Source: Maribacter_C sp047345145
Lineage (GTDB): Bacteria > Bacteroidota > Bacteroidia > Flavobacteriales > Flavobacteriaceae
Direction of reading: 5' to 3'
Assembly: GCF_047345145.1 (NCBI RefSeq)
Contig: NZ_JBLFER010000002.1
Span: 620,001 to 684,000 of the forward strand
Length of the DNA: 64,000 nt
Shown: positions 52,080 to 61,030 of the stretch, piece after piece
Layout of the letters: each line of letters begins with the position of its first letter
Position numbering within the stretch: the stretch's first letter is position 1
The notes under the pieces: model-generated
What the model saw: only the letters and a program-made list of their open reading frames with translations
What the model was told of the DNA's origin: nothing
The model's database searches: none
Position numbers and translations under genes: made by a program

Positions 52080-53495
52080 TTAGGATTTGTTATTCAAAAT
52101 AGTTTCCAATTCTGTTTTCTTATTGATGACCTCCACCATACTTTGCAAGTACGTTTGTTGGGCATCATATAATTGGGTTTGTGCTTGGCGTAGTTCAAAA
52201 CTACTGGCTAAACCTTCGGCGTATTTGATTTGATTTTTAGTCTCAATTCTTTCTGCAAGGTTGAGATTGCTTTTGGCGGTTTCATATTGTTCAATGGCCA
52301 AAATATAGTTGCTTCTAGAGCTTTCAAGCTGTAACCGAATCTGCTCTTCTGCCTCACTTAGTTGAGTTTTAGCTTTTTCTAAGGCTATTTTAGCTCTGGC
52401 TGTGCTCGCACTTCTTCTACCAGAACTGAAAATAGGAATACTCAAATCAAAACCTAATACCGATGAGTCAAACCATTGCTGATTACTACTAAAAAAATCA
52501 AACTCATTTCCAAAACCCGAGGTCCCATAATTTATAAATGCATTTAGCGTGGGGAGTGCCTTGCTTTTTGCCAGCTTATGTTCAAAATAACGCTGTTCGT
52601 TCAAATTCATAGCAAGCTTGAAATCCACATTGTTCTCCAAATTGAAATCGCTTTCAATTAAACCAAAATCGATTTGATTTTGCGCTAAATCATCCAAATT
52701 TTCTTCTAGTTGAGTTGGTGCATCAATGGCAATGCCCATAACCAAATTCAACATTTGAAGGGTAATATCTTTTAAGCGAACAGCATTCTTCAATTGGTTA
52801 TCTACAGATGAAAGTGTTATTTGAAGTTGTTCAACACTCTCTTCATCTCCTAATCCATTTTCATAGATTTTGGTGGTTTCAAAAAGGTTCTTTTCTAGAT
52901 TCGCCTTGTTCTTTTCAAAAATGGAAACACTCTCCTCGGCAAGCAATACATTACCATAGGCTTCAGTAACAGCTTTTCGGACTTCTAAACTGGTTTTCTC
53001 TTTATTATTTTGACTGTAGCTCAAGAAGGCCTTGGTTGCCTGTACACCAACAATATAAGAGCCGTCGAAAATCTGCTGACGAAGAGTTGCTGTTGCCGTT
53101 GCAGAATGTTGTGTGCCAAAAACAATAGGAATAAAACCATCAGGAGTATTAATATCAAAATTGGTCTGAGTAGCATCAAAATAATCATTCACCACATCAA
53201 TGGTGCTTTGGGTGTTGTCAAAAGCGGCCGCTGGCAGCAATGATACCGGCTGTTTCAACTGATTTTGATAACCAATCGCACCAGTAATTTGTGGAAGACC
53301 CGTGGCAATGGTTTCCCACTTTTGCTTTCTAGCATCGATTAAGTCGCGATCAGCATTGATTGCACTGTAGTTGTTTTTTAAGGCGAAGTCTATGGCTTCT
53401 TGAAGGGTGAAACTATTGGTATTGGTTACTTCTTCTTGAGAAAGCCCTATACTTAAGGTAAGTAAAGTTAAGATGGTTAAAATATGATTTCGCAT
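52080..53495 (-). CDS. TolC-family outer membrane efflux protein
   Basis: 471-aa outer membrane channel of the tripartite pump. Signal MRNHILTILTLLTLSIGLS, then two OEP repeats of long helices with beta segments (FTLQEAIDFALKNNYS at the start; SSFELRQAQTQLYDAQQTY in the second). Ends 30 bp before the adaptor and starts one base after the tetR stop. Confidence 0.93.
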   Translation of the reverse strand: MRNHILTILTLLTLSIGLSQEEVTNTNSFTLQEAIDFALKNNYSAINADRDLIDARKQKWETIATGLPQITGAIGYQNQLKQPVSLLPAAAFDNTQSTIDVVNDYFDATQTNFDINTPDGFIPIVFGTQHSATATATLRQQIFDGSYIVGVQATKAFLSYSQNNKEKTSLEVRKAVTEAYGNVLLAEESVSIFEKNKANLEKNLFETTKIYENGLGDEESVEQLQITLSSVDNQLKNAVRLKDITLQMLNLVMGIAIDAPTQLEENLDDLAQNQIDFGLIESDFNLENNVDFKLAMNLNEQRYFEHKLAKSKALPTLNAFINYGTSGFGNEFDFFSSNQQWFDSSVLGFDLSIPIFSSGRRSASTARAKIALEKAKTQLSEAEEQIRLQLESSRSNYILAIEQYETAKSNLNLAERIETKNQIKYAEGLASSFELRQAQTQLYDAQQTYLQSMVEVINKKTELETILNNKS

Positions 53496-53496
53496 G

Positions 53497-54102
53497 CTAT
53501 CCTTGATTTGAATTGATGATTTTGTTTAATATTTTTCGTCCTTTGGGAGTTACAATTCCTCTAAGATGGTATTCCAAATAATCATCCATGAGTTTTGATA
53601 CAGGAAATTTATTCACTGGGAAAACATGAATGTCTTTAATGCTATTTACTCCTGAGAAATAAATTCGTGAAACAAATTCGATGTCTAAGTTTTCTCTATA
53701 AATTCCCAATGAAATACCTTGTTTAATATTATCGACAACACATTCCTGCATCATTTCAAACTGCATGTCGCGTAAGGTTCCATGAACTTTTGGATAATAT
53801 TTCTGTAGTTGATATTGGGGAGAGGATTTTTCATCTTTTAAGTGAACCATTACAAACTTCTTAATTTCATATAGCTCCTCGATAGGGTTCTTTTCTAAAC
53901 TGCAAATATGGTCGATACCGCCAGAAATTATGTGAAAAAGATGCATTGAAGTATCTTCTACCAGCTTAGTCTTGTTTGCGTAATGTGCATATATGGTTTT
54001 TTTGGAAATGCCCATTTTGTTAGCAATGTCGTCCATAGTAACACTCTTGAAGCCATAGTTCAAGAACATATCTGTCGCTTTATGTAAAATCTTTTCCTTC
54101 AT
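53497..54102 (-). CDS. TetR-family transcriptional regulator
   Basis: 201-aa repressor heading the efflux operon. The N-terminal helix-turn-helix reads FKSVTMDDIANKMGISKKTI followed by YAHYANK; the C-terminal two thirds are the variable ligand-binding domain. A perfect 13-bp inverted repeat lies between its -33 and -7 promoter region (54129-54158), so it probably represses its own operon and is released by a pump substrate. Confidence 0.93.
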   Translation of the reverse strand: MKEKILHKATDMFLNYGFKSVTMDDIANKMGISKKTIYAHYANKTKLVEDTSMHLFHIISGGIDHICSLEKNPIEELYEIKKFVMVHLKDEKSSPQYQLQKYYPKVHGTLRDMQFEMMQECVVDNIKQGISLGIYRENLDIEFVSRIYFSGVNSIKDIHVFPVNKFPVSKLMDDYLEYHLRGIVTPKGRKILNKIINSNQG

Positions 54103-54116
54103 GACGTTTCGGACGC

Positions 54117-54124
54117 CAAATATA
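54117..54124 (-). promoter_or_regulatory. -7 element of the tetR efflux operon
   Basis: Minus strand TATATTTG, full match to TAnnTTTG, 14 bp before the tetR ATG; the operator begins 5 bp upstream of it. Confidence 0.65.
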
Positions 54125-54128
54125 GGAC

Positions 54129-54158
54129 AGGAAACTTTAAAAACATTTAAAGTTTCCT
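54129..54158. promoter_or_regulatory. predicted TetR-type operator
   Basis: AGGAAACTTTAAA (54129-54141), spacer AACA, TTTAAAGTTTCCT (54146-54158): perfect 13-bp arms. It covers the spacer and -33 area of the tetR promoter, the ideal place for a repressor. Confidence 0.75.
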
Positions 54159-54189
54159 AAGTTTTACATTTTTTTAACATATGAGGTGA

Positions 54190-54603
54190 CTAATATCCTT
54201 GTTCATTATTTTGTTCCCTTTCTACGTAAGCTTCAAAGGCTTTCTCTCCTTCTTCTTTCCAGAATTTATCATAAAACTCCCATTTCGAAAAGTCACTTTT
54301 GCAAGAATCGTTCATCTTGTTTCTGAAATGTTTGCGCCCTTTTTTAGAATGTTTTTTATGGCCCTTACCTTCAAAATTTCCAAACAATAATTTGGCCATT
54401 ACTAGTATTCCTACCCCTTGCCAATAACTTAAGCTCGGAAGTCCAAAGACTTCAGGCATGAGCCAATTCCATAATAGCATAAATCCATAACCAAATAGTA
54501 ATAGAAATACTATCGCCGCTATAATCATAAAAAATACTTTGAAGGCACCGCGGAAGAATTTTTCGGCTTTGCCTTTTACTTGATGTTCTACATATTCTTT
54601 CAT
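54190..54603 (-). CDS. membrane partner protein of ECF sigma factor
   Basis: 137 aa with two hydrophobic segments: residues ~20-50 (FKVFFMIIAAIVFLLLFGYG then MLLWNWLMPEVFGLP) and ~60-75. The block LWNWLMPEVFGLPSLSYWQG is widespread in Bacteroidota proteins encoded beside ECF sigma genes. A His/Lys-rich stretch (GHKKHSKKGRKHFRNK) precedes a charged C-terminus. It follows the sigma gene by 10 bp. A role as anti-sigma or effector is possible; it lacks a recognisable zinc anti-sigma motif. Confidence 0.75.
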   Translation of the reverse strand: MKEYVEHQVKGKAEKFFRGAFKVFFMIIAAIVFLLLFGYGFMLLWNWLMPEVFGLPSLSYWQGVGILVMAKLLFGNFEGKGHKKHSKKGRKHFRNKMNDSCKSDFSKWEFYDKFWKEEGEKAFEAYVEREQNNEQGY

Positions 54604-54613
54604 AGGTATAATT

Positions 54614-55156
54614 TTAATTCTTAGTTTCTTTTTTTGTTTCTAATTCTTTGAACAGTATTGCAATTGCCCGGTGACGTTGTGACATTAGAGTCCCTTTTGG
54701 AATGCCTGTTTGCATTGACAACTCACTATAGGTGTATCCCTCAAAATCAATTGCTTTTATAATGTTTCGGTATACAGGTTTTAAATTGATAATTGCTTTT
54801 TTGAGTTCCTTTTTCATGTCTTCGGAATATCCGTTATCTGATTTTCCATAAAACAGTTCGGTGAAACGGCTTAACTTTGTCTCCATATCATTTTCAATGT
54901 GTACTTGCTCTTTTTTAGTTCGCATGATGTCTATAATTCTGTTGCGTATGGAATTATAGACAAAGCCAGCAATATTATGTATTGGGGAAGCCGTATCAGG
55001 TCTTGAGAATAATTTTAATGCTACGTCCTGGACAATATCTTCAGCATCTCTATCTGACGCATCATCAATTCTTGATTGCGTATAGGTTTTTAATGAATGA
55101 TATTCCTCATTAAAAAAGGTCCTTAGATTTTTATAGTTTTCTGAATCAGAAACCAT
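54614..55156 (-). CDS. ECF-type RNA polymerase sigma factor
   Basis: 180-aa extracytoplasmic-function sigma factor. Region 2 contains DAEDIVQDVALKLF and region 4 the helix-turn-helix FEGYTYSELSMQTGIPKGTL followed by MSQRHRA. It is divergent from the polyprenyl synthetase gene and co-transcribed with the 137-aa membrane protein. The stimulus is unknown. Confidence 0.92.
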   Translation of the reverse strand: MVSDSENYKNLRTFFNEEYHSLKTYTQSRIDDASDRDAEDIVQDVALKLFSRPDTASPIHNIAGFVYNSIRNRIIDIMRTKKEQVHIENDMETKLSRFTELFYGKSDNGYSEDMKKELKKAIINLKPVYRNIIKAIDFEGYTYSELSMQTGIPKGTLMSQRHRAIAILFKELETKKETKN

Positions 55157-55301
55157 TCAAGAGTTACTTTTTGATTGATCTTCAATTATAAAGACGACGA
55201 ATTAAAAAACTATTGCGTTTTTAATCGGTTTTCTTTTGAACATTTGACGTTTATGTAACTTATTTGTAACAATGGACGTATTTTTGAAGAAAATCTGCTG
55301 C

Positions 55302-56276
55302 ATGCATTCAATCGAACACTATCGAAATGAATTCATTTCGTATTTGGAGTCCAAAACCGTCACTAGAGAACCAATTAACCTTTACGAACCCATAACTTAT
55401 ATATTGAGTTTAGGTGGAAAACGTTTGCGCCCAGTCTTGGTTCTTATGGCTACCGAAGTGTTTGGAACGAACTATAAAAATGCACTTGATGCTGCTTTGG
55501 CTATTGAGGTTTTTCATAACTTTTCTTTGGTTCATGATGATATTATGGATGATGCCCCTTTGCGAAGAGGTAAAGAAACGGTTCATGAAAAATGGGATAT
55601 CAATACAGGAATCCTTTCAGGTGATGCAATGCTCATCAATGCCTATCAATTGTTTGAAAATTATGAAGGTGAGACTTTTCGAGATTTGGCCAAATTATTT
55701 AGTCAAACCGCCATTGAAGTTTGCGAGGGGCAGCAATATGATGTTGACTTCGAAACACGTGATGATGTTACTCAAAAGGAGTACTTAAAAATGATTGAAT
55801 TTAAAACTGCGGTTTTGGTTGCAGCAGCATTGAAAATGGGTGGTATAATTGCTAAAGCATCTATTGAAGACCAGAATAGCATTTATGAATTCGGTCGGAA
55901 TTTAGGTATCGCCTTTCAACTTCAAGATGACTACTTAGACGCCTTTGGAGACCCTAAAACTTTTGGAAAACAAGTAGGTGGTGATATCATTGAGAACAAA
56001 AAGACGTTTCTATACTTGAAATCATTGGAAATGGGTACAGCGATTCAAAAGAAAGAACTTTCAGATTTGTTTTCCATTCAACCTCAAGACCCTTCTGATA
56101 AGATAAAAACCATTAAGAAGATTTTTGTCGAAAGTGGTTCTGCGGAGCGTACTCAGCAAGAAATTGAAAACTTTACAAAAAAGGCGTTTACTGTGCTGGA
56201 TGGACTGAAAATATCTGATGATAAAAAAGATTTGTTGCATCTTTTCGGAGAGAATCTGATGCGAAGAAAAGTTTGA
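55302..56276 (+). CDS. polyprenyl (isoprenyl) diphosphate synthase
   Basis: Trans-isoprenyl diphosphate synthase condensing IPP with allylic diphosphates, 324 aa from the ATG at 55302 (MHSIEHYRNEFISYLES), which matches the usual N-terminus; an earlier ATG at 55272 adds 10 residues. First Asp-rich motif Asp79-Asp80-x-x-Asp83-Asp84 (HDDIMDDAPLRRG), second QLQDDYLDAFGD near 210. Product may be farnesyl, geranylgeranyl or longer diphosphate. A lycopene cyclase gene lies 0.5 kb away. Confidence 0.92.
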   Translation: MHSIEHYRNEFISYLESKTVTREPINLYEPITYILSLGGKRLRPVLVLMATEVFGTNYKNALDAALAIEVFHNFSLVHDDIMDDAPLRRGKETVHEKWDINTGILSGDAMLINAYQLFENYEGETFRDLAKLFSQTAIEVCEGQQYDVDFETRDDVTQKEYLKMIEFKTAVLVAAALKMGGIIAKASIEDQNSIYEFGRNLGIAFQLQDDYLDAFGDPKTFGKQVGGDIIENKKTFLYLKSLEMGTAIQKKELSDLFSIQPQDPSDKIKTIKKIFVESGSAERTQQEIENFTKKAFTVLDGLKISDDKKDLLHLFGENLMRRKV

Positions 56277-56349
56277 TAAAATTAATGGTTTACGCAACTT
56301 TTTGATTGTGCGCGCATCTAAAGAATTACAAGGTGTAGGTGTATCCATC

Positions 56350-56736
56350 ATGAAAAAAACTCTTCTTTTATTATTTGTCTTTTGTTTGATCAACTCATGC
56401 AGTAAATATGATATTCCTAAATGTGATTTTGATGATGCCACTCAAGATTTACTTTGGTTGAAAGATATAATTTCTGAAAGAGAAGCAAATCCAACCGAAT
56501 ACATGAGGTATTGTTATATTTCTCAAGCCAAGTTAAAAAGAAAGACTGTTTTTATTCTGGGTGATTGCAATCCAGCAATTAACAAAATTATCTTTGTGTT
56601 GGATTGTGAAGGAAATCCTTTGCAGGACAAGGACGGTCGAAATATCGGTGTATCTGAAGTAAACTTAAAAGATCAAAAGAACATTTGGCAACCTGATGAT
56701 TTCGCTTGCGAGATGAACGGCAATACCATCAACTAA
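56350..56736 (+). CDS. small uncharacterised lipoprotein
   Basis: 128 aa from the ATG at 56350: MKKTLLLLFVFCLINSC is a lipoprotein signal (lipobox INSC). The in-frame TTG at 56302 upstream would precede it with 16 unneeded residues. The mature part has four Cys residues at CDFDD, YCYIS, GDCNP and DCEGN plus one near the C-terminus, and reads like a small beta domain (KLKRKTVFILGDCN, KIIFVLDCEGNPLQDKDGR). No family recognised. Converges with lycopene cyclase. Confidence 0.75.
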   Translation: MKKTLLLLFVFCLINSCSKYDIPKCDFDDATQDLLWLKDIISEREANPTEYMRYCYISQAKLKRKTVFILGDCNPAINKIIFVLDCEGNPLQDKDGRNIGVSEVNLKDQKNIWQPDDFACEMNGNTIN

Positions 56737-56754
56737 GCTAAACCATGAGACTGT

Positions 56755-57897
56755 CTAAAACATTCTTTTAAGAAGTGCCCTCATAAAGGGTTTTTTTGGG
56801 CAGCCTAAGATGTACTTTAAATCCTCCGGAAGAGATGTTTTTTCGTCTAAAAACTTAAAAATCAACTTTGGACTTCTATTTTTGAATAGCGTTTCAAAGA
56901 TATGATAGCCATTTGCATTGTCTTTGTACAATACATCTAATAACAACAAATCATAAAACCAAAATCGATTTTTAAAACTCAAACTATGCAAAGGTTTTTT
57001 GGTTTTGATATATTCAAGTAATACGGGAATTTTTCTAGCTGTACTAGCGAAAGTGTACCCTGTGCTAGGTTTTGCCCAGCCACCTGCTGTCCCGATGTAA
57101 CGTATGTTTTCTGTGTGATGCTCTTGAAAATCATAACAGGTCATGGGAATGCTTCCCATTTCGGTTTCAATGATTTCATATTCAGAACAATTCAAATCTT
57201 TTTCCAAATAGGACTTAATTGCATTTTTATATTCCTCCTTAGGAAGTAAATCCTTAGAAAACAAAGTGTATTCCAATAGCGCCTCATTCTCGGATGTCGG
57301 CAGCACATACATAAAACGCGTATTTCCCTTTTGAGGAATTGAAAAGTCCATGTACGTGGCTTGGTCAGTATCAAAAACCGATTTTTTCGTTTTTACAAAC
57401 CAACCTAAAAAATGCTGCTGCAACACAGGATATTTACTTTGATACGTTGCCATTTTATAGTTGAAAATACTGTTGAAAACCTTCCTTCCGGTATAGATTT
57501 CTGTAGAGGTTGAAACTTTTACAATATCCCCATCATCTAATACCTCAGTAACTTCTGCCTGTTTGAAAACAAAACCGGGGTGAGTTTCTATTCTTTGCAA
57601 AAGCGTCCTGTAGAAGTCAATACCTCGAATCATTTTATAGGTATACGGGTTGATATTAAAGCGTTTTGAAAATTGTTTCCCACCAAAGTATATATGATTC
57701 CATTGTTTATTAACTATCGCATCGAATTGCCCTTCCCCCTTTTCCCAAAAGCACCAGGTGCGGTCATTGGTTTGTTTCGTATCCTTATCCAAAAGTAAAA
57801 TAGATTTTCCTGCAAAGAAATCATCGGAAATCATGGCATCTGCAAGCATTAACCCTGCGGCACCGGCACCTATAATAATGTAGTCGTATTGATGCAT
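56755..57897 (-). CDS. crtY: lycopene beta-cyclase
   Basis: FAD/NAD-dependent cyclase that closes the ends of lycopene to beta-carotene; 380 aa. N-terminal dinucleotide fold IIIGAGAAGLMLADAM (residues ~7-22), NDRTWCFWEKGEG near 43, and the cyclase signature ENIRYIGTAGGWAKPSTGYT then FASTARKIP. This implies a yellow-orange carotenoid (for example zeaxanthin) pigment. No other crt genes are in the window. Its start abuts the stop of the upstream membrane gene. Confidence 0.93.
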   Translation of the reverse strand: MHQYDYIIIGAGAAGLMLADAMISDDFFAGKSILLLDKDTKQTNDRTWCFWEKGEGQFDAIVNKQWNHIYFGGKQFSKRFNINPYTYKMIRGIDFYRTLLQRIETHPGFVFKQAEVTEVLDDGDIVKVSTSTEIYTGRKVFNSIFNYKMATYQSKYPVLQQHFLGWFVKTKKSVFDTDQATYMDFSIPQKGNTRFMYVLPTSENEALLEYTLFSKDLLPKEEYKNAIKSYLEKDLNCSEYEIIETEMGSIPMTCYDFQEHHTENIRYIGTAGGWAKPSTGYTFASTARKIPVLLEYIKTKKPLHSLSFKNRFWFYDLLLLDVLYKDNANGYHIFETLFKNRSPKLIFKFLDEKTSLPEDLKYILGCPKKPFMRALLKRMF

Positions 57898-58467
57898 CTA
57901 ATCGGCACTTACTTTTCTATTTTTTTGTATCATCCAAAATCCAAATAACATACTCGAACTGATAAAAAGAAGTAGCATCATGTAGTGAAACCAATTGGGT
58001 TCAGCTCCTTGAAAATCTCCTTTCGCTCTTGCCAAATAGGTTACAAACATAACAATACTTACATAGTAAAAGTATACCAATTGCAGCGCAGGCTTTACCT
58101 TGTGCAATACAAACGGGGCAAAAACTATCATTACGTAAGCCAAAGCACCGCCAGCAAGCTTGGTTGGTACAAGCGGAATTTCATTCAGATATACATTAGT
58201 AGCCAAAAACCCAAAATGAATCAAGTGCAGCATCGCAAATAGTATTAAACCATTTCGAAAACTCTTATTCTGTGAGACGGAGGAGGGGAATGATTTAGCA
58301 AATAAATAAAAAACAAACAAAAACGTAAAAGCGGAGAGGCGACCCGAAAATCGAGCTGCGTAGCGAAAAGTTACCTCTGGTGACGTATCTGCCCAATATG
58401 ATATCGAGAAAATGACCAATTCAGCAAGAATACCAAGTAGCAAGAGGTTTTTTAAAGAGCGTTTCAT
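57898..58467 (-). CDS. six-helix integral membrane protein
   Basis: 189 aa with about six hydrophobic segments and short loops; MKRSLKNLLLLGILAELVIF starts the first helix. Histidines lie inside helix 3 (HLIHFGFL) and near the last helix (WFHYMMLL), so heme or metal binding as in ferric-reductase-like proteins is possible but not shown. It ends directly at the crtY start, so it is co-transcribed with the cyclase. Family not recognised. Confidence 0.75.
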   Translation of the reverse strand: MKRSLKNLLLLGILAELVIFSISYWADTSPEVTFRYAARFSGRLSAFTFLFVFYLFAKSFPSSVSQNKSFRNGLILFAMLHLIHFGFLATNVYLNEIPLVPTKLAGGALAYVMIVFAPFVLHKVKPALQLVYFYYVSIVMFVTYLARAKGDFQGAEPNWFHYMMLLLFISSSMLFGFWMIQKNRKVSAD

Positions 58468-58545
58468 CTTTGCAACATATTACTTGGAAAGATAGGAAAA
58501 TACTTGATGGATTAAATCAAAGCGCTTCTTAAAATATGTATGCTA

Positions 58546-60837
58546 TTAGTTGATACGATAGCGAAGACCAAAAAAACCACGAATACCCTGATTTGGGCCA
58601 TACACATAAGATGGGTCAAAAGTAAGCGCATTTGGGTTATCTGCCGTCGCAACCACGTCACCATTGCTATCAAAGGTCACATTCTTATCAAAAGGGTCAT
58701 CTGCTCTTGCAATGATAAAAGGGTTGCCGCGATTAGGTGTCCAATCTAAAAGGTTTTTGATACCTCCATAGAACTCAAAATTGTCAAGTCCTTTATAGGT
58801 GAATTGTATGTTTTGAATGCTCCAAACCGGGGAGAAATCGCTTCGTGGGTCATTCTCACCGAGGGTTGGCAAACGCATTGGTCCGTATAGGTTTCCAGTA
58901 TAATCAACACTTAATTTTAGATTTCTAAAGTTGTAGCCAAAATTCCATGTTCCGGTGTAGCTTTCGGTTAGTATTTGGCGTCTTGAAACTCCGTTTTCAG
59001 TCTGTCTTACATCTTGGAGGGTGGCTCCCAATGAAAATTTAAATCCCGAAGGAAAAACGGCATCGATATTGGCACTTATTCCTTGTGAAATTGAAGTCCC
59101 GTTTAAATTGTCATATATGATTTGATTGGGGTTGGTATCGTAATCTGGTAGAATAGCATTGCTAAAGTTTGTATAGAAAACAGAGGCATCAATCGTAGCA
59201 AAAGTACCATTGTCGCCATATATCTTTTTCAAATAATTAAGGTTTACATTAAAGGAACGTTCGGGTTCTAATGCTTCGGTTACAATCACATCTCGGGCAC
59301 CGGTGAGCGCAGCATGGTCTTCAGTAAAAAGATTGACGACTCGAAAACCGGTACCTGCGTTTAGGCGGAGAATATCATTGTCGGTCATTTTCCAACGGTA
59401 GGCGGTTCGGGGCGTGAAGATATTTCCGTGACGGGTGTCATAATCATACCGTACGCCTACTAAAAGGGAATGTTTTTTTGCCAAACTAATTTCATCTTGC
59501 ACAAATAGACTAGGAATAACCACTTCATCAGCAGAAACAGTTGCCGTAGTATTGTCATCATAATAGTTGTACCGTAGCGCACTACCCACCAATACATCAT
59601 GTTTGCCCACTTTTTTGTCCCAAGTCAATTGCGTAAAACCAATGCGTTGGTCTGCCAGATAGGGAACATTGCCATAAACGGAGTTCTGTGCGTGGTCGTT
59701 ATAAGAGAAAGAAAGTAGCAATTTCTCTTTAACAGGCAATTGGTATTTGCCCAATACTTCCCAACGTCTGGTATAAATACTTTCACCATAGATTTCATCG
59801 CCGCCTCTGAATTCGGGTGTCCATTGCAATTCGCCGCCCCATCTATCTTCGTAGAAAAAACGACCTGCAAGTGAAAAAATGCGATTTTCTTTGCGTTGAA
59901 AACTCCATTTTTGAAAAACAGAAATACGGTCTTGAAGGGTTAAATCGGTAAAGTTGTCTCCGTTATTATCAATTATCTCGTCATAATTGAAATAGTTTAC
60001 ACCCAAAAGTAGGTCTGTTTTTTTTCCAATATTGATTTTACCTCCTAGGTCTAGATTGTATTCGCCCCATCCGGTTAGAAAAGCGTCTGCGGCAAAATCA
60101 GGAGCTTCTAACGAATTTTTGGTGATAATGTTAATGAGTCCGCCAACGGCTTCACTGCCATATAAACTTGAAGCAGGGCCTTTCACAATTTCGATTTGTT
60201 CAATTAAAGAATTCGGAATTCCCGATAATCCGTAAACAGTTCCTAAGCCACTTACAATGGGCATTCCATCAATTAAGACTAGGGTGTAAGGACCTTCCAA
60301 GCCATTGATATGAATATCACCCGTATTACAAACATTACAGTTGATTTGAGGACGTACACCATTCACATTTTGCAATGCTTCGAAAATACTGGCGGTCGGA
60401 TTCTTTTTCAAGAAAGTGGGACTATATACTTCCACAGGAACCGGACTCTCAGAACGACTTACTGCTTTAAGAGTACCTGTAACCACCATTTCTTCTAGCT
60501 GCTCTGAGGTTGCGGTCAGTTTAATGGGAATGTTCAATTTCTCATTTGCGCCAATAGAAATACTTTTCGAAAAGTCGTTATACCCTAAGACGGTGACTTT
60601 TAATTTATATTTTCCCTCAGGAATATTCTTCAAAACATATATTCCCTCTTCATCAGAAGAAGTACCCAAAGTAGTTCCTTCCAAATAGACATTCGCGAAA
60701 GGAACAGGTTCTCTATTATCTAGAATGACTCCTTGAACTTCAGACTTTTGGGCCTGAACTGAAAAAGAGACAAAGCAAAAAACCCCCGTAAGAAGGTAAA
60801 CAAGTTTTTTCCAAATCAAATTTTGTTTTTCTGTCAC
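58546..60837 (-). CDS. TonB-dependent receptor, probable metal-chelate uptake
   Basis: Outer membrane receptor of ~763 aa. The frame is open to a TTG at 60858, but that triplet is part of a perfect -7 element, so the GTG at 60837 (TEKQNLIWKKLVYLLTGVF signal) is preferred. Carboxypeptidase-regulatory-like domain at ~35-120, plug at ~130-245 with a Cys pair in INCNVCNTGDIHINGL, and a barrel ending in FGLRYRIN. The CNVCNTG plug wording is found in receptors for metals or metallophores. It is divergent from a DtxR-type regulator and a ZIP transporter, supporting metal (Fe, Mn or Zn) uptake. Confidence 0.87.
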   Translation of the reverse strand: MTEKQNLIWKKLVYLLTGVFCFVSFSVQAQKSEVQGVILDNREPVPFANVYLEGTTLGTSSDEEGIYVLKNIPEGKYKLKVTVLGYNDFSKSISIGANEKLNIPIKLTATSEQLEEMVVTGTLKAVSRSESPVPVEVYSPTFLKKNPTASIFEALQNVNGVRPQINCNVCNTGDIHINGLEGPYTLVLIDGMPIVSGLGTVYGLSGIPNSLIEQIEIVKGPASSLYGSEAVGGLINIITKNSLEAPDFAADAFLTGWGEYNLDLGGKINIGKKTDLLLGVNYFNYDEIIDNNGDNFTDLTLQDRISVFQKWSFQRKENRIFSLAGRFFYEDRWGGELQWTPEFRGGDEIYGESIYTRRWEVLGKYQLPVKEKLLLSFSYNDHAQNSVYGNVPYLADQRIGFTQLTWDKKVGKHDVLVGSALRYNYYDDNTTATVSADEVVIPSLFVQDEISLAKKHSLLVGVRYDYDTRHGNIFTPRTAYRWKMTDNDILRLNAGTGFRVVNLFTEDHAALTGARDVIVTEALEPERSFNVNLNYLKKIYGDNGTFATIDASVFYTNFSNAILPDYDTNPNQIIYDNLNGTSISQGISANIDAVFPSGFKFSLGATLQDVRQTENGVSRRQILTESYTGTWNFGYNFRNLKLSVDYTGNLYGPMRLPTLGENDPRSDFSPVWSIQNIQFTYKGLDNFEFYGGIKNLLDWTPNRGNPFIIARADDPFDKNVTFDSNGDVVATADNPNALTFDPSYVYGPNQGIRGFFGLRYRIN

Positions 60838-60848
60838 TATAAATTTAA

Positions 60849-60866
60849 ATTTAGACAAAGCTAAAT
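60849..60866. promoter_or_regulatory. predicted DtxR/MntR-type operator over a -7 element
   Basis: ATTTAG-N6-CTAAAT is a perfect 6-bp inverted repeat. It contains the minus-strand -7 element TAGCTTTG (60863-60856, full match to TAnnTTTG), 18 bp before the receptor GTG. Binding here would block receptor transcription. Confidence 0.55.
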
Positions 60867-60867
60867 A

Positions 60868-60897
60868 TTTGTTTTTATATATAAAAATGTATTTTTG
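60868..60897 (+). promoter_or_regulatory. promoter of the DtxR-type regulator
   Basis: TTTG (60868-60871), 18 bp, TATTTTTG (60890-60897): a good match to the Bacteroidota TTTG-N19-TAnnTTTG promoter. The transcript would have a ~125-base leader to the ATG at 61031. Confidence 0.55.
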
Positions 60898-60952
60898 TTA
60901 ATGAGATACCCCATTAGTAGGTCCAAATTTGAAATTGGTGTAAATCGAATTA

Positions 60953-60972
60953 ATTCCGCCGAAGGGCGGAAT
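60953..60972. repeat. short palindromic repeat in the regulator leader
   Basis: ATTCCGCC, loop GAAG, GGCGGAAT: a perfect 8-bp stem of the same design as 18900-18919. It would form a stable hairpin in the leader of the DtxR-type gene. Confidence 0.5.
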
Positions 60973-61030
60973 CTCATGAAACAAATCGAAAGTTATCTCG
61001 ACTTCTTTCATGGTGCTAAGTAAAATATTT

